Below, piece by piece: positions 23,672 to 32,982 of a stretch of 64,000 nt of DNA. Under the pieces are notes generated by a model. The model was given only the letters and a program-made list of their open reading frames with translations. It was not told the DNA's origin and made no database searches. The stretch's first letter is position 1, and the number at the start of each line of letters is the position of its first letter. The position numbers were made by a program, and so were the translations under genes. The stretch is from Mycobacterium sp. 4858 (GTDB lineage: Bacteria; Actinomycetota; Actinomycetes; Mycobacteriales; Mycobacteriaceae), in the NCBI RefSeq assembly GCF_900240975.1, contig NZ_LT968776.1, forward strand, positions 3,655,092 through 3,719,091, written 5' to 3'.

Positions 23672-25294
23672 ATGAAGGTAATGGCGCAGCTGGCGATGGT
23701 GATGAACCTCGACAAGTGCATCGGCTGCCACACCTGCTCGGTCACCTGCAAGCAGGCGTGGACCAACCGGTCCGGCACCGAGTACGTGTGGTTCAACAAC
23801 GTCGAAACCCGGCCCGGGCAAGGCTATCCGCGCACCTACGAGGACCAGGAGCGGTGGCGCGGCGGTTGGATACGCGACAAGAAGGGGCGGCTGCGGCTGC
23901 GCGACGGCGGCCGGATCCACAAGTTGTTGCGCATCTTCGCCAACCCCCGTCTGCCGATCATCGACGACTACTACGAGCCGTGGACCTACGACTACGAGAA
24001 CCTGACCACCGCCCCCGCGGGCGACACGTTCCCCACCGCCGCGCCCAAGAGCTTGCTGTCCGGCGAGCGCATGAAGATCTCCTGGGGACCGAACTGGGAC
24101 GACAACCTGGCCGGCTCACCGGAGATTCTGTCCGGCGACCCGATCCTGAAGAACGTCAACGAGGACGTCAAACTCGCGCTCGAAGAGACCTTCATGTTCT
24201 ACCTGCCCCGCATCTGCGAGCACTGCCTCAACCCCTCGTGCGTGGCGTCGTGCCCGTCGGGCGCGATGTACAAGCGCAGCGAGGATGGCATCGTGCTGGT
24301 CGACCAGGACCGCTGCCGCGGCTGGCGGATGTGCGTCTCCGGATGTCCTTACAAGAAGGTCTATTTCAATCACAAGACCGGAAAAGCCGAAAAGTGCACG
24401 CTGTGCTATCCGCGGATGGAGGTCGGGTTGCCGACCATCTGCTCGGAGACCTGCGTGGGGCGGCTGCGGTATTTGGGCCTGGTCCTCTACGACGTCGATC
24501 GGGTGCTGGAGGCGGCCTCGGTGGAGAACGAAACCGACCTCTACGAAGCGCAGCGCCGAATCCTGTTGGACCCGAACGATCCCGACGTGATCGCCGCCGC
24601 GCGGGCGGAGGGCATCTCCGACGAGTGGATCGAGGCCGCGCAGCGCTCGCCGGTGTACGCGTTGATCAATCACTACAAGGTCGCGCTGCCCCTGCACCCG
24701 GAATACCGCACCATGCCGATGGTCTGGTACATCCCGCCCCTGTCACCGGTCGTCGACGCGGTGAGCCGCGACGGTCACGACGGGGAAGAGCTGGGCAACC
24801 TGTTCGGCGCGCTGGACGCGTTGCGCATCCCCATGCAGTACCTGGCGGAACTGTTCACCGCCGGTGACACCGCCGTGGTCGAGGGCGTGCTGCGACGGCT
24901 GGCGGCGATGCGCTCCTACATGCGTGACATCAACCTCGGGCGCGAGACCCAGCCGCACATACCGCATTCCGTCGGGATGACCGAGGAGCAGATGTACGAG
25001 ATGTACCGGCTGCTCGCCATCGCGAAATACGAAGAGCGGTATGTCATTCCGACCGCGTTCGCCCCGCAGGCCCGTGACCTCGAGGACATGGGTTGCTCGT
25101 TGACGGGCGACGGTGGCCCGGGCATGTACGAGTCGGGCGAGCCGGTCCCCGTCTCCGTCGAGACGTTCCACGCGCTCAAGCGGCCCGGCGGCGAGGCGGC
25201 CGCCGACGGCAACGGCCGGCGGCGGGTGAACCTGCTCAACTGGGACGGGCGCCAGGTACCCGCCGGCATGTTTCCCGAAGAGCAGAAGAGGTGA
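23672..25294 (+). CDS. narH: respiratory nitrate reductase beta subunit
   Basis: The 540-residue iron-sulfur subunit passes electrons from NarI to NarG. Four ferredoxin-like Cys clusters are visible: CIGCHTCSVTCK near residue 16, CEHCLNPSCVASC, CRGWRMCVSGCPYKK and CTLCYPRMEVGLPTICSETC. The Trp in CRGW replaces one Cys, as expected for the 3Fe-4S centre. The ATG at 23672 follows AGGAGGTGA inside the narG end. Its stop overlaps the narJ GTG start (GTGA). Confidence 0.97.
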   Translation: MKVMAQLAMVMNLDKCIGCHTCSVTCKQAWTNRSGTEYVWFNNVETRPGQGYPRTYEDQERWRGGWIRDKKGRLRLRDGGRIHKLLRIFANPRLPIIDDYYEPWTYDYENLTTAPAGDTFPTAAPKSLLSGERMKISWGPNWDDNLAGSPEILSGDPILKNVNEDVKLALEETFMFYLPRICEHCLNPSCVASCPSGAMYKRSEDGIVLVDQDRCRGWRMCVSGCPYKKVYFNHKTGKAEKCTLCYPRMEVGLPTICSETCVGRLRYLGLVLYDVDRVLEAASVENETDLYEAQRRILLDPNDPDVIAAARAEGISDEWIEAAQRSPVYALINHYKVALPLHPEYRTMPMVWYIPPLSPVVDAVSRDGHDGEELGNLFGALDALRIPMQYLAELFTAGDTAVVEGVLRRLAAMRSYMRDINLGRETQPHIPHSVGMTEEQMYEMYRLLAIAKYEERYVIPTAFAPQARDLEDMGCSLTGDGGPGMYESGEPVPVSVETFHALKRPGGEAAADGNGRRRVNLLNWDGRQVPAGMFPEEQKR

Positions 25295-25959
25295 AGCTGC
25301 TCACCGGCCGCCGCGGGCGGGCCGACACCCTGCAGGACCGACTGGTGTGGCAGTCGGCGTCGTTGCTGTTGGCTTACCCCGACGACGAGCTGCCGGCTCG
25401 GCTGAGCACCGTCGGGGAGCTGCTCGCTCACCTCAACGGGCCCGCGGCGGAGCTGCTCGGCCAGACCGTGGCCGCGCTGCGCGCCCGCGAGCCGATGGCC
25501 GCGGCGATGGACTACGTCGCGACGTTCGACATGCGGCGCCACTGCACGATGTACCTGACGTACTGGACCGCCGGGGATACCCGCAACCGTGGCCGGGAGA
25601 TGCTGGAGTTCGCCACCGCCTACCGGCAATCGGGGGTGGCGCCGCCGTGCGCCGAGGCGCCCGATCACCTGCCCGTCGTGCTCGAGTTCGCCGCCACCGT
25701 CGACCCCGAGGTGGGGCGGCGGCTGCTGACCGCGCACCGGGTCCCCATCGACGTGCTGCGCGGCGCCCTCGCCGACGCGAAGTCGCCCTACGAGCCCAGC
25801 GTGGCGGCGGTGTGCGCGACGCTGCCCGCCGCGACCGACTCCGACGTGCGCCGCGCTGAGCGCCTGGCGAAGGCCGGGCCGCCCGCGGAAGCCGTTGGGC
25901 TGCAACCCTTTGACTTGACGGTACCGCCCCGACGCGAAGGAGGAGCGCGGAGTGTTTAG
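25291..25959 (+). CDS. narJ: nitrate reductase assembly chaperone NarJ
   Basis: A 222-residue TorD/NarJ-like chaperone for cofactor insertion into NarG and not part of the final enzyme. FDMRRHCTMYLTYWTAGDTR is the recognisable NarJ signature, with LVWQSASLLLAYPDDELPA at the start. The GTG at 25291 is chosen because it overlaps the narH stop as GTGA; a longer frame upstream lies inside narH. Eight bases at its end overlap narI. It is all-helical by composition. Confidence 0.94.
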   Translation: MKLLTGRRGRADTLQDRLVWQSASLLLAYPDDELPARLSTVGELLAHLNGPAAELLGQTVAALRAREPMAAAMDYVATFDMRRHCTMYLTYWTAGDTRNRGREMLEFATAYRQSGVAPPCAEAPDHLPVVLEFAATVDPEVGRRLLTAHRVPIDVLRGALADAKSPYEPSVAAVCATLPAATDSDVRRAERLAKAGPPAEAVGLQPFDLTVPPRREGGARSV

Positions 25960-26683
25960 CAACGTACTGTTCTGGGATATCGCGCCGTACGTCACCCTGA
26001 CGGTGTTGATCGTCGGCACCTGGTGGCGCTACCGCTACGACAAGTTCGGCTGGACCTCCCGCTCCTCGCAGATCTACGAGTCGCGGCTGCTGCGGATCGC
26101 CAGCCCGATGTTTCACTTCGGCATCCTCGCGGTTTTCGCCGGGCACGTGATGGGCTTGTTCATCCCGCCGCGGGTGACGCACATGTTGAAGCTGAGCGAC
26201 CACGCGTATCACCTGCAGGCGGTCATCGCCGGATCACTGGCGGGCTTCGCGGCCCTGGCCGGAATCGGGCTGCTGATCTACCGGCGGTTCACCCGCCCGG
26301 CGGTGTCCATGGCGACCACGCGCAGCGACAAGGTGATGTATGTGGTGCTGGTGCTGGCCATCGTGGTGGGCCTGTACTGCGACCTGATCGGCACCGGCCC
26401 GCACGGCGGCGAGTTCCATTACCGCTACACGGTCGGTCTGTGGTTCCGCCGGATCTGGATCCTGCAACCGCACGGCGAAGTGATGATCAACGCGCCGCTG
26501 GACTACCAGCTGCACGCGCTGATCGGCATGGTGCTGTTCACGCTGCTGCCGTTCACCCGGCTGGTGCACGTCTTGAGCGCGCCTGTCGCCTACCTGTTCC
26601 GGCCCTACATCGTCTACCGCAGCCGCGACGAGGCCGGACAGGGCGAACTGGTTGGCGCGGCGCCCCGCCGAAGGGGCTGGTAG
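25952..26683 (+). CDS. narI: respiratory nitrate reductase gamma subunit (cytochrome b)
   Basis: A 243-residue membrane subunit with five hydrophobic helices. It oxidises quinol and carries two b hemes. His residues in MFHFGILAVFAGHVMG and in the last helices (DYQLHALIGMVLFTLLPFTR, RLVHVLSAP) are placed as the heme ligands of NarI. The GTG at 25952 follows GAAGGAGGAG, a strong site within the narJ end. No narK transporter or nitrite reductase gene follows; typA comes next. Confidence 0.95.
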   Translation: MFSNVLFWDIAPYVTLTVLIVGTWWRYRYDKFGWTSRSSQIYESRLLRIASPMFHFGILAVFAGHVMGLFIPPRVTHMLKLSDHAYHLQAVIAGSLAGFAALAGIGLLIYRRFTRPAVSMATTRSDKVMYVVLVLAIVVGLYCDLIGTGPHGGEFHYRYTVGLWFRRIWILQPHGEVMINAPLDYQLHALIGMVLFTLLPFTRLVHVLSAPVAYLFRPYIVYRSRDEAGQGELVGAAPRRRGW

Positions 26684-26711
26684 GCGGGCCGGCCGCCGGG
26701 TGTGCGCTGAG

Positions 26712-26745
26712 GGCTTTCCGGGTGCGCTCAGGGCGGCGACACGCC
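26712..26745. repeat. 34-bp interspersed intergenic repeat, copy 1
   Basis: This stretch between narI and typA matches the intergenic stretch at 56346-56379 at 30 of 34 positions, including 18 identical bases TCAGGGCGGCGACACGCC. A related half (GTGCGCTGAGGGC at 26703) precedes it as a near-direct repeat. Confidence 0.6.
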
Positions 26746-26835
26746 GCGGCGGGCCGCCCCCGACGCACACCGGACCGGGCGCTCGCCCGCCTGCCAGTTC
26801 GCTTTGTCATGCCCCCCGCTGCCACAATCACCGAC

Positions 26836-28725
26836 GTGCCATTCCGTAACGTCGCCATCGTCGCCCACGTCGACCACGGCAAAACGACCCTGGTGGACGC
26901 GATGCTGCGGCAGTCGGGGGCGCTGCACCACCGCGGCGACGACACCCAGGAACGCATCTTGGACAGCGGTGACCTCGAAAAAGAAAAGGGCATCACCATC
27001 CTGGCCAAGAACACCGCCGTGCATCGCCACAACCCGGACGGAACGGTGACGGTCATCAACGTGATCGACACTCCCGGGCACGCCGACTTCGGCGGGGAGG
27101 TGGAGCGCGGCCTGTCCATGGTGGATGGGGTGTTGCTGCTGGTCGACGCGTCCGAGGGGCCGTTGCCGCAGACGCGGTTCGTGCTGCGCAAGGCGCTGGC
27201 CGCGCACCTGCCGGTGATTCTCGTCGTCAACAAGACCGACCGGCCCGACGCGCGCATCGCCGAGGTGGTGGAGGCCAGCCACGACCTGCTGCTCGACGTC
27301 GCCTCCGACCTCGACGACGAGGCTGCCAAGGCGGCCGAGCACGCGCTGGGCCTGCCGACGCTGTACGCGTCCGGCCGGGCCGGCATTGCGAGCACCGAAC
27401 AGCCCGCCAACGGCGAGGTGCCTTCTGGCGACAACCTGGACCCGTTGTTCGACGTGCTGATGGAGCACATCCCGGCGCCGTCCGGTGACGCCGAGGCGCC
27501 GCTACAGGCGTTGGTGACCAACCTCGACGCGTCGGCGTTTCTCGGCCGGCTCGCGCTGATCCGCATCTACAACGGCAAACTGCGCAAGGGCCAGCAGGTC
27601 GCCTGGATGCGGGAGGTCGACGGCCTGCCCGTGATCACCAGCGCCAAGATCACCGAACTGCTCGCCACCGAGGGCGTCGAGCGCAGCCCCACCGACGAGG
27701 CCGTGGCCGGCGACATCGTGGCGGTCGCCGGCCTGCCCGAGATCATGATCGGCGACACCCTGGCCGACCCCGAACACGCCCACGCGCTGCCGCGGATCAC
27801 CGTCGACGAGCCCGCGATCTCGGTGACGATCGGCACCAACACGTCGCCGCTGGCGGGCAAGGGATCGGGCCACAAGCTGACCGCGCGGATGGTGCGCGGC
27901 CGGCTCGACCAGGAGCTGGTGGGCAACGTGTCGATCCGGGTCGTCGACATCGGCCGGCCCGACGCGTGGGAGGTGCAGGGCCGCGGCGAGCTCGCCCTGG
28001 CGGTGCTGGTCGAGCAGATGCGCCGCGAGGGTTTCGAGCTCACCGTCGGCAAGCCGCAGGTGGTGACCCGCACGATCGACGGCAAGCTGCATGAGCCGTT
28101 CGAGGCGATGACCATCGACTGCCCGGAAGAGTTCGTCGGCGCGATCACCCAGCTGATGGCCGCCCGCAAGGGCCGCATGGAGGAGATGACCAACCACGCC
28201 GCAGGCTGGGTCCGGATGGATTTCATCGTGCCCAGCCGCGGCCTGATCGGGTTCCGCACCGATTTCCTGACCATCACGCGCGGCACCGGGATCGCCAACG
28301 CCGTGTTCGACGGCTACCGGCCGTGGGCGGGGGAGATCCGGGCCCGCCACACCGGTTCGCTGGTCTCCGATCGCGCCGGAACCATCACGCCGTTCGCGCT
28401 GATTCAGCTTGCCGACCGGGGCCAGTTCTTCGTCGAACCCGGCCAGGACACCTACGAGGGCATGGTCGTCGGAATCAACCCGCGCGCAGAGGATCTCGAC
28501 ATCAACGTCACCCGGGAGAAGAAGCTCACCAACATGCGGTCGTCGACGGCGGACGTCATCGAGACCCTGGCCAAGCCGCTCGAGCTCGACCTGGAACAGG
28601 CCATGGAGTTCTGCGCGCAGGACGAATGCGTCGAGGTGACCCCGGAGATCGTCCGCGTGCGCAAGGTGGAGCTGGATGCCACGACCCGGGGGCGCAGCCG
28701 GGCGCGGGCCAAGGCGCGGGGTTAA
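26836..28725 (+). CDS. typA: ribosome-associated GTPase TypA/BipA
   Basis: A 629-residue translational GTPase related to EF-G and LepA that binds the ribosome and acts in assembly or stress translation. NVAIVAHVDHGKTTLVDAML holds the P-loop, EKGITILAKN is switch I, DTPGHADFGG is G3 and NKTDRPDAR is G4. The C-terminal half ends in a basic RSRARAKARG tail. The GTG at 26836 gives MPFRNVAIV, matching Rv1165 in start and length; an in-frame ATG at 26809 would add nine residues. Neither start has a clear ribosome site, so a leaderless message is possible. Confidence 0.95.
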   Translation: MPFRNVAIVAHVDHGKTTLVDAMLRQSGALHHRGDDTQERILDSGDLEKEKGITILAKNTAVHRHNPDGTVTVINVIDTPGHADFGGEVERGLSMVDGVLLLVDASEGPLPQTRFVLRKALAAHLPVILVVNKTDRPDARIAEVVEASHDLLLDVASDLDDEAAKAAEHALGLPTLYASGRAGIASTEQPANGEVPSGDNLDPLFDVLMEHIPAPSGDAEAPLQALVTNLDASAFLGRLALIRIYNGKLRKGQQVAWMREVDGLPVITSAKITELLATEGVERSPTDEAVAGDIVAVAGLPEIMIGDTLADPEHAHALPRITVDEPAISVTIGTNTSPLAGKGSGHKLTARMVRGRLDQELVGNVSIRVVDIGRPDAWEVQGRGELALAVLVEQMRREGFELTVGKPQVVTRTIDGKLHEPFEAMTIDCPEEFVGAITQLMAARKGRMEEMTNHAAGWVRMDFIVPSRGLIGFRTDFLTITRGTGIANAVFDGYRPWAGEIRARHTGSLVSDRAGTITPFALIQLADRGQFFVEPGQDTYEGMVVGINPRAEDLDINVTREKKLTNMRSSTADVIETLAKPLELDLEQAMEFCAQDECVEVTPEIVRVRKVELDATTRGRSRARAKARG

Positions 28726-28776
28726 CCGCGCGTGCTCGGACGGGCCGTTGGGGGGCTGCTCGTTACCCTGATCGGC

Positions 28777-30660
28777 ATGCCGAGACGAGTACGCCGTTTC
28801 TTCGTGACGGTCGGCGTGGTCGTCTCGCTGGCCGGGCTGGCGCTGGCGGCGTGCACGGTCAACCCCCCGCCGGCGCCGCAGAGCACCGACACTCCGCACA
28901 ACTCGCCACCGCCGCCGCCGCGGCCCACCCAGATCATCATGGGCATCGACTCGATCGGCGCCGGCTTCAATCCGCACCTGTTGTCCGATCTGTCGCCGGT
29001 GAACGCGGCGATCAGCGCGCTCGTGCTGCCCAGCGCGTTCCGGCCGGTGCCCGACCCCGGCACCCCGACCGGCTCGCGCTGGGAAATGGACCCGACCCTG
29101 CTGGAGGCCGCCGAAGTCACCAACGAGAACCCCTTCACGGTGACCTACAAGATCCGGCCGGAGGCGCAGTGGACCGACAACGCGCCGATCGGCGCCGACG
29201 ACTTCTGGTACCTGTGGCGGCAGATGGTCAGCCAGCCCGGCGTCGTCGATCCGGCCGGCTACGACCTCATCACCGGCGTGCAGTCGCTGGAGGGCGGCAA
29301 GCAGGCGGTGGTCACCTTCGCCCAGCCGTATCCGTCCTGGAAAGAGTTGTTCAGCAACATCCTTCCGGCGCACATCGTCAAGGATGTGCCGGGCGGGTTC
29401 GCGGCCGGGTTGGCCCGCGCGCTCCCGGTCACCGGCGGCCAATTCCGGGTGGAGAGCATCGATCCGCAGCGCGACGAGATCCTGCTGGCCCGCAACGACC
29501 GCTACTGGGGAACACCGGCCAAACCCGCGCTCATTCTCTTCCGGCGGGCGGGCGCGCCGGCGGCGCTGGCCGATTCGGTCCGCAACGGCGACACCCAGGT
29601 GGCCCAGGTGCACGGCGGGTCGGCGGCCTTCGCGCAGTTGTCTGCCATCCCCGACGTGCGCACCGCCCGCATCGTGACGCCCCGGGTGATGCAGCTGACG
29701 TTGCGCGCCAACGAGCCCAAGCTGTCCGACGCCCAGGTCCGCAAGGCTGTCCTCGGGCTGCTCGACGTCGACCTGCTGGCGGCGGTGGGCGCGGGCAGTG
29801 ACAACACGGTCACACTGGACCAGGCCCAGGTGCGGGCGCCCAGCGATCCCGGCTACGAGCCGACCGCACCGCCCGCGATGACGACGCCGGCGGCGCTGGG
29901 GTTGCTGGAGGGCTCGGGCTACAAGGTGGAGGGCAACGCTTCGGCTTCAGCGGGGTCGCCGGCGCCGACACCGGCGAACAGCGGCCCGCCGGAGGTCATC
30001 CGCGGCCGCATCAGCAAGGACGGCCAGCAGCTGTCGCTGGTCATCGGCGTGGCGGCCAACGACCCGACGTCCGTCGCGGTCGCCAACACCGCGGCCGACC
30101 AGTTGCGCAACGTCGGCATCGCCGCCAGCGTGCTGGCGCTGGACCCGGTGACGCTGTATCGCGACGCGCTGAACAACAACCAGGTGGACGCGATCATCGG
30201 CTGGCACCAGGCGGGTGGGAACCTGGCGACGCGGTTGGCGTCGCGGTACGGCTGCCCGGCGCTGCAGGCGACGCAGGTGCCGACGCCCACGGGGCCGACG
30301 AGCACCTCGGCCGGACCCAAGACCACCGGGCCGGGAACCTCGGCCACCACGCCGACGTCGACCCCGCCCAGCCGCCCGGCGGACCCCAACGCGTTGGTGC
30401 AGGCGCCGTCGAACCTCACCGGGATCTGCGATCGCAGCGTGCAGTCGAACATCGACGCCGCGCTCAACGGCACCAAGAACATCAACGACGTGATCACCGC
30501 GGTCGAGCCGCGACTGTGGAACATGTCCACCGTGCTGCCGATCCTGCAGGACACCACGATCGTGGCGGCCGGCCCGAGCGTGCAAAACGTCAGTCTCACG
30601 GGCGCGGTGCCGGTCGGCATCGTCGGCGACGCCGGCCAGTGGATCAAGACGGGCCCCTGA
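28777..30660 (+). CDS. lpqW: lipoprotein LpqW, substrate-binding-protein fold
   Basis: A 627-residue lipoprotein. The signal peptide ends in the lipobox LALAAC with Cys26 as the lipid anchor, followed by a Pro-rich linker and a solute-binding-protein (SBP_bac_5) domain (DADDFWYLW-like segment, GGQFRVESIDPQRDEILLAR). In mycobacteria LpqW is not a peptide importer but controls the balance between polar PIMs and lipomannan/LAM, acting with PimE. A Thr/Ser/Pro-rich insertion lies near residues 500-545. The ATG at 28777 is selected because it starts the basic signal-peptide end; a longer frame is rejected. pimE lies upstream in the same window. Confidence 0.95.
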   Translation: MPRRVRRFFVTVGVVVSLAGLALAACTVNPPPAPQSTDTPHNSPPPPPRPTQIIMGIDSIGAGFNPHLLSDLSPVNAAISALVLPSAFRPVPDPGTPTGSRWEMDPTLLEAAEVTNENPFTVTYKIRPEAQWTDNAPIGADDFWYLWRQMVSQPGVVDPAGYDLITGVQSLEGGKQAVVTFAQPYPSWKELFSNILPAHIVKDVPGGFAAGLARALPVTGGQFRVESIDPQRDEILLARNDRYWGTPAKPALILFRRAGAPAALADSVRNGDTQVAQVHGGSAAFAQLSAIPDVRTARIVTPRVMQLTLRANEPKLSDAQVRKAVLGLLDVDLLAAVGAGSDNTVTLDQAQVRAPSDPGYEPTAPPAMTTPAALGLLEGSGYKVEGNASASAGSPAPTPANSGPPEVIRGRISKDGQQLSLVIGVAANDPTSVAVANTAADQLRNVGIAASVLALDPVTLYRDALNNNQVDAIIGWHQAGGNLATRLASRYGCPALQATQVPTPTGPTSTSAGPKTTGPGTSATTPTSTPPSRPADPNALVQAPSNLTGICDRSVQSNIDAALNGTKNINDVITAVEPRLWNMSTVLPILQDTTIVAAGPSVQNVSLTGAVPVGIVGDAGQWIKTGP

Positions 30661-30678
30661 GCGGTCCCCGTCGGCCCG

Positions 30679-31293
30679 CTATTCGAAGGTGGCGCTCGCC
30701 CGTCGCGGCGGTATCACGGTGTCGACGATGAGCGCCAGCTCGCGGCGGTTCGGCGGCGACCCGGTCAGCAGGAAATGCTGATTGATCAGCGCCGGGCCGA
30801 TGCGCGCGGTCAGCGGGGTGATCATCTCCGGATCCAGGTCGCCCTCCGCGACGGCGGCCTGCAGGATCGATTCGACGATCTGCAGGCGGGGCGCCACCAC
30901 GGCGTCGGCGAAGATGGCGCGCATCTCGGGTTCGTGCAGCAGCTGGTTCACGGTCGCCATTCCGGGAAAGGCGGTCTTGCCGGCGCACACGTCGCGGTGG
31001 GCGGTGAACACCGTCAGCAGGTTCTCCCGGGCCGAACGACCCGGGCGGGCCTCGGGCAAGGGGGGCAGGGTGTGGACCAGCGCGGCGTGCACCAGCTCGC
31101 ACTTGGTGGTCCAGCGCCGGTACAGGGCCGCCTTGCCGGTCTGGGCGCGCGCCGCGATGCCCTCCATCGTCAGCCCGCCGTAGCCGACTTCGGCGAGTTC
31201 GGCCAGGGTGGCCTCGTAGAGCGCCCGTTCGAGGACCTCGCCCCGTCGGCGGCTCCGGCTGCCGGCCGGGGCGGTCTGGGTGAGCTGCGGCAT
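30679..31293 (-). CDS. TetR/AcrR family regulator (Rv1167c type)
   Basis: A 204-residue regulator. The N-terminal helix-turn-helix (ALYEATLAELAEVGYGGLTM then IAARAQTGKAALYRRWTTK) is TetR-type, with an effector domain of the TetR_C_11-like kind. The ATG at 31293 gives MPQLTQTAPAG and a family-like length; the frame upstream runs into the mshB promoter. It is divergent from mshB across 74 bases, where AGCCG and CGGCT half-sites (31315-31337) could form its operator. It is convergent with lpqW. Confidence 0.88.
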   Translation of the reverse strand: MPQLTQTAPAGSRSRRRGEVLERALYEATLAELAEVGYGGLTMEGIAARAQTGKAALYRRWTTKCELVHAALVHTLPPLPEARPGRSARENLLTVFTAHRDVCAGKTAFPGMATVNQLLHEPEMRAIFADAVVAPRLQIVESILQAAVAEGDLDPEMITPLTARIGPALINQHFLLTGSPPNRRELALIVDTVIPPRRASATFE

Positions 31294-31367
31294 CCCTCGA
31301 TAGTAGCCGTATGCGTTCCTATCGGCTGCGACGAGACCGCTGACCGGCCGGGGGGTACTGTGCGTCC

Positions 31368-32270
31368 ATGCCTGAGACTCCACGGCTGCTGTTCGTCCAC
31401 GCCCATCCTGACGACGAGAGCCTCAGCAACGGCGCCACCATCGCCCACTACACCGCGCGCGGGGCGGAGGTCCGCGTCGTCACCTGCACGCTCGGCGAGG
31501 AGGGCGAAATCATCGGCGATCGCTGGGCCGAACTGGCCGTCGATCGCGCGGATCAGTTGGGGGGCTACCGCATTGGCGAGCTCACCGAGGCGCTGCGCGC
31601 GCTGGGCGTGGGCGCGCCCCACTACCTAGGCGGCGCGGGGCGCTGGCGCGACTCGGGCATGCAGGGCACACCCGGGCGGCGGCGCCGGCGGTTCATCGAC
31701 GCCGACGAGCAGGAGGCCGTCGGCGCGCTGGTGGCCGTCATTCGCGAGCAGCGCCCCCACGTGGTCGTGACCTACGACCCCGGTGGCGGCTACGGCCACC
31801 CCGACCACGTCCACACCCACGCCGTCACCACCGCCGCCGTGGCGGCCGCCGGCTCCGGCGACTTCCCCGGCGAGCCGTGGACCGTGCCGAAGTTCTACTG
31901 GTCGGTGTTCGCGACGCGCGCCTTCATGGCGGGCCTGCACGCCCTGGGCGACGAGGATCTGCTGCCGGAGTGGAGCATTGCGCCGGAGGAAGAGTTCGGC
32001 TTCGGGTATGCGGACGCCGACATCGACGCCGTCGTCGAACCCGCCCCTCAGGCGTGGGCGGCGAAGAGGGCGGCGCTCGCCGCGCACGCCACCCAGGTGG
32101 TCGTCGGGCCCACCGGCCGGGCCTGCGCCCTGTCGAACAACATGGCGCTGCCGATCCTGGCCGAGGAACACTACGTGCTGGCCGCCGGCACGGCGGGGGA
32201 GCGCGACGAGCGCGGCTGGGAAACAGATCTGCTTGCGGGGCTTGGTTTCACCGCGGCCGGCACGCGGTAG
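31368..32270 (+). CDS. mshB: GlcNAc-Ins deacetylase (mycothiol biosynthesis)
   Basis: A 300-residue zinc deacetylase that converts 1-O-GlcNAc-myo-inositol to the GlcN form in mycothiol synthesis. VHAHPDDES gives zinc ligands His13 and Asp16 and catalytic Asp15; His147 in GGGYGHPDHVHTH is the third ligand, at exactly the residue number known for MshB. The start is the ATG at 31368. In M. tuberculosis a PPE/PE pair lies between the upstream TetR gene and mshB; here only a 74-base promoter region separates them. A tiny gene follows 34 bases downstream. Confidence 0.96.
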   Translation: MPETPRLLFVHAHPDDESLSNGATIAHYTARGAEVRVVTCTLGEEGEIIGDRWAELAVDRADQLGGYRIGELTEALRALGVGAPHYLGGAGRWRDSGMQGTPGRRRRRFIDADEQEAVGALVAVIREQRPHVVVTYDPGGGYGHPDHVHTHAVTTAAVAAAGSGDFPGEPWTVPKFYWSVFATRAFMAGLHALGDEDLLPEWSIAPEEEFGFGYADADIDAVVEPAPQAWAAKRAALAAHATQVVVGPTGRACALSNNMALPILAEEHYVLAAGTAGERDERGWETDLLAGLGFTAAGTR

Positions 32271-32304
32271 GCTTGCCAATCAGGCAGCCACGGAAGGATT
32301 TCGC

Positions 32305-32412
32305 ATGGACCCCGACCTGGACCCTAATCAGCAGCATTGGCAGGACCGACTCGACAGCCTGCAGTGGGTGATCGGCTCGATACTCTCCAACATCGACAGC
32401 GTTCCGACCTGA
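32305..32412 (+). CDS. 35-residue small protein between mshB and the membrane gene
   Basis: ATG at 32305 with GGAAGG 9 bases upstream opens a 35-residue frame (MDPDLDPNQQHWQDRLDSLQ, then a hydrophobic stretch WVIGSILSNI). The end is TGA at 32410-32412, which overlaps the CTG/GTG-like start of the next gene, suggesting translational coupling. The N-terminus is acidic and polar and the C-terminus is amphipathic. I recognise no family; it could be a leader peptide controlling the next gene. Confidence 0.6.
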   Translation: MDPDLDPNQQHWQDRLDSLQWVIGSILSNIDSVPT

Positions 32413-32825
32413 CCGCAACCGAGCCGCGCGCCGCGTCCCTCGAGGACGCCGGCGCGACCGACCCCGCGATCCGGTTCGTCGTCCTGGCGCTGCTCGCCGT
32501 CGACGGGGTCCTCTCCGCACTGGCCGGGGCCCTGTTGCTGCCTTCCTACATCGGGGCGGTCCCGTTTCCCATCAGCGGCCTGATCTCCGGCCTGGTCAAC
32601 GCCGCGCTGGTGTGGGCCGCCGGGCGGTGGACCACGTCGTCGCGGCTGGCCGCGCTGCCGTTGTGGACGTGGCTGTTCACGGTGGCGGTGATCAGCATGG
32701 GCGGCCCGGCCGACGACGTCATCCTGGGGGGTCGCGGCCTGATGGCCTATGGGGCCCTGCTGCTGATCGTGCTCGGTGTCGGGCCGCCGTTCTGGGTGTT
32801 GTGGCGACGCGGCCACCGGCACTGA
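32409..32825 (+). CDS. small integral membrane protein (Rv1171 type)
   Basis: About 138 residues with four hydrophobic helices (FVVLALLAVDGVLSALAGAL, LISGLVNAALVWAAG, LWTWLFTVAVIS, YGALLLIVLGVGPPFW). No ATG or GTG occurs at the natural start. A CTG at 32409 overlaps the preceding TGA as CTGA and would begin LTATEPRAAS; the nearest conventional start is a GTG at 32364 that runs through the small upstream gene. The position between mshB and fbiC matches Rv1171, a conserved hypothetical membrane protein. The function is unknown. Confidence 0.78.
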   Translation: MTATEPRAASLEDAGATDPAIRFVVLALLAVDGVLSALAGALLLPSYIGAVPFPISGLISGLVNAALVWAAGRWTTSSRLAALPLWTWLFTVAVISMGGPADDVILGGRGLMAYGALLLIVLGVGPPFWVLWRRGHRH

Positions 32826-32982
32826 CGTTCTCGCCGGCACGGGGGCCGGGACGTCCCCGCTCGGCGGTATGGCCCTGCCGCTACTGTTGACTGTTGCGCA
32901 GACGGGGCCCGGACGGGTCGGAAGAAAATTTCACATGTTGGGACACGCGGATGAATTTCGATCGTGGGGAAGTTACACGAAG

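Noticed and set aside
20674..23799. 1041-codon open frame antisense to narG
   Set aside because: It mirrors narG codon structure in a GC-rich genome and its translation is low-complexity Arg/Gly/His/Gln with no domain; narG is complete and motif-rich on the other strand.
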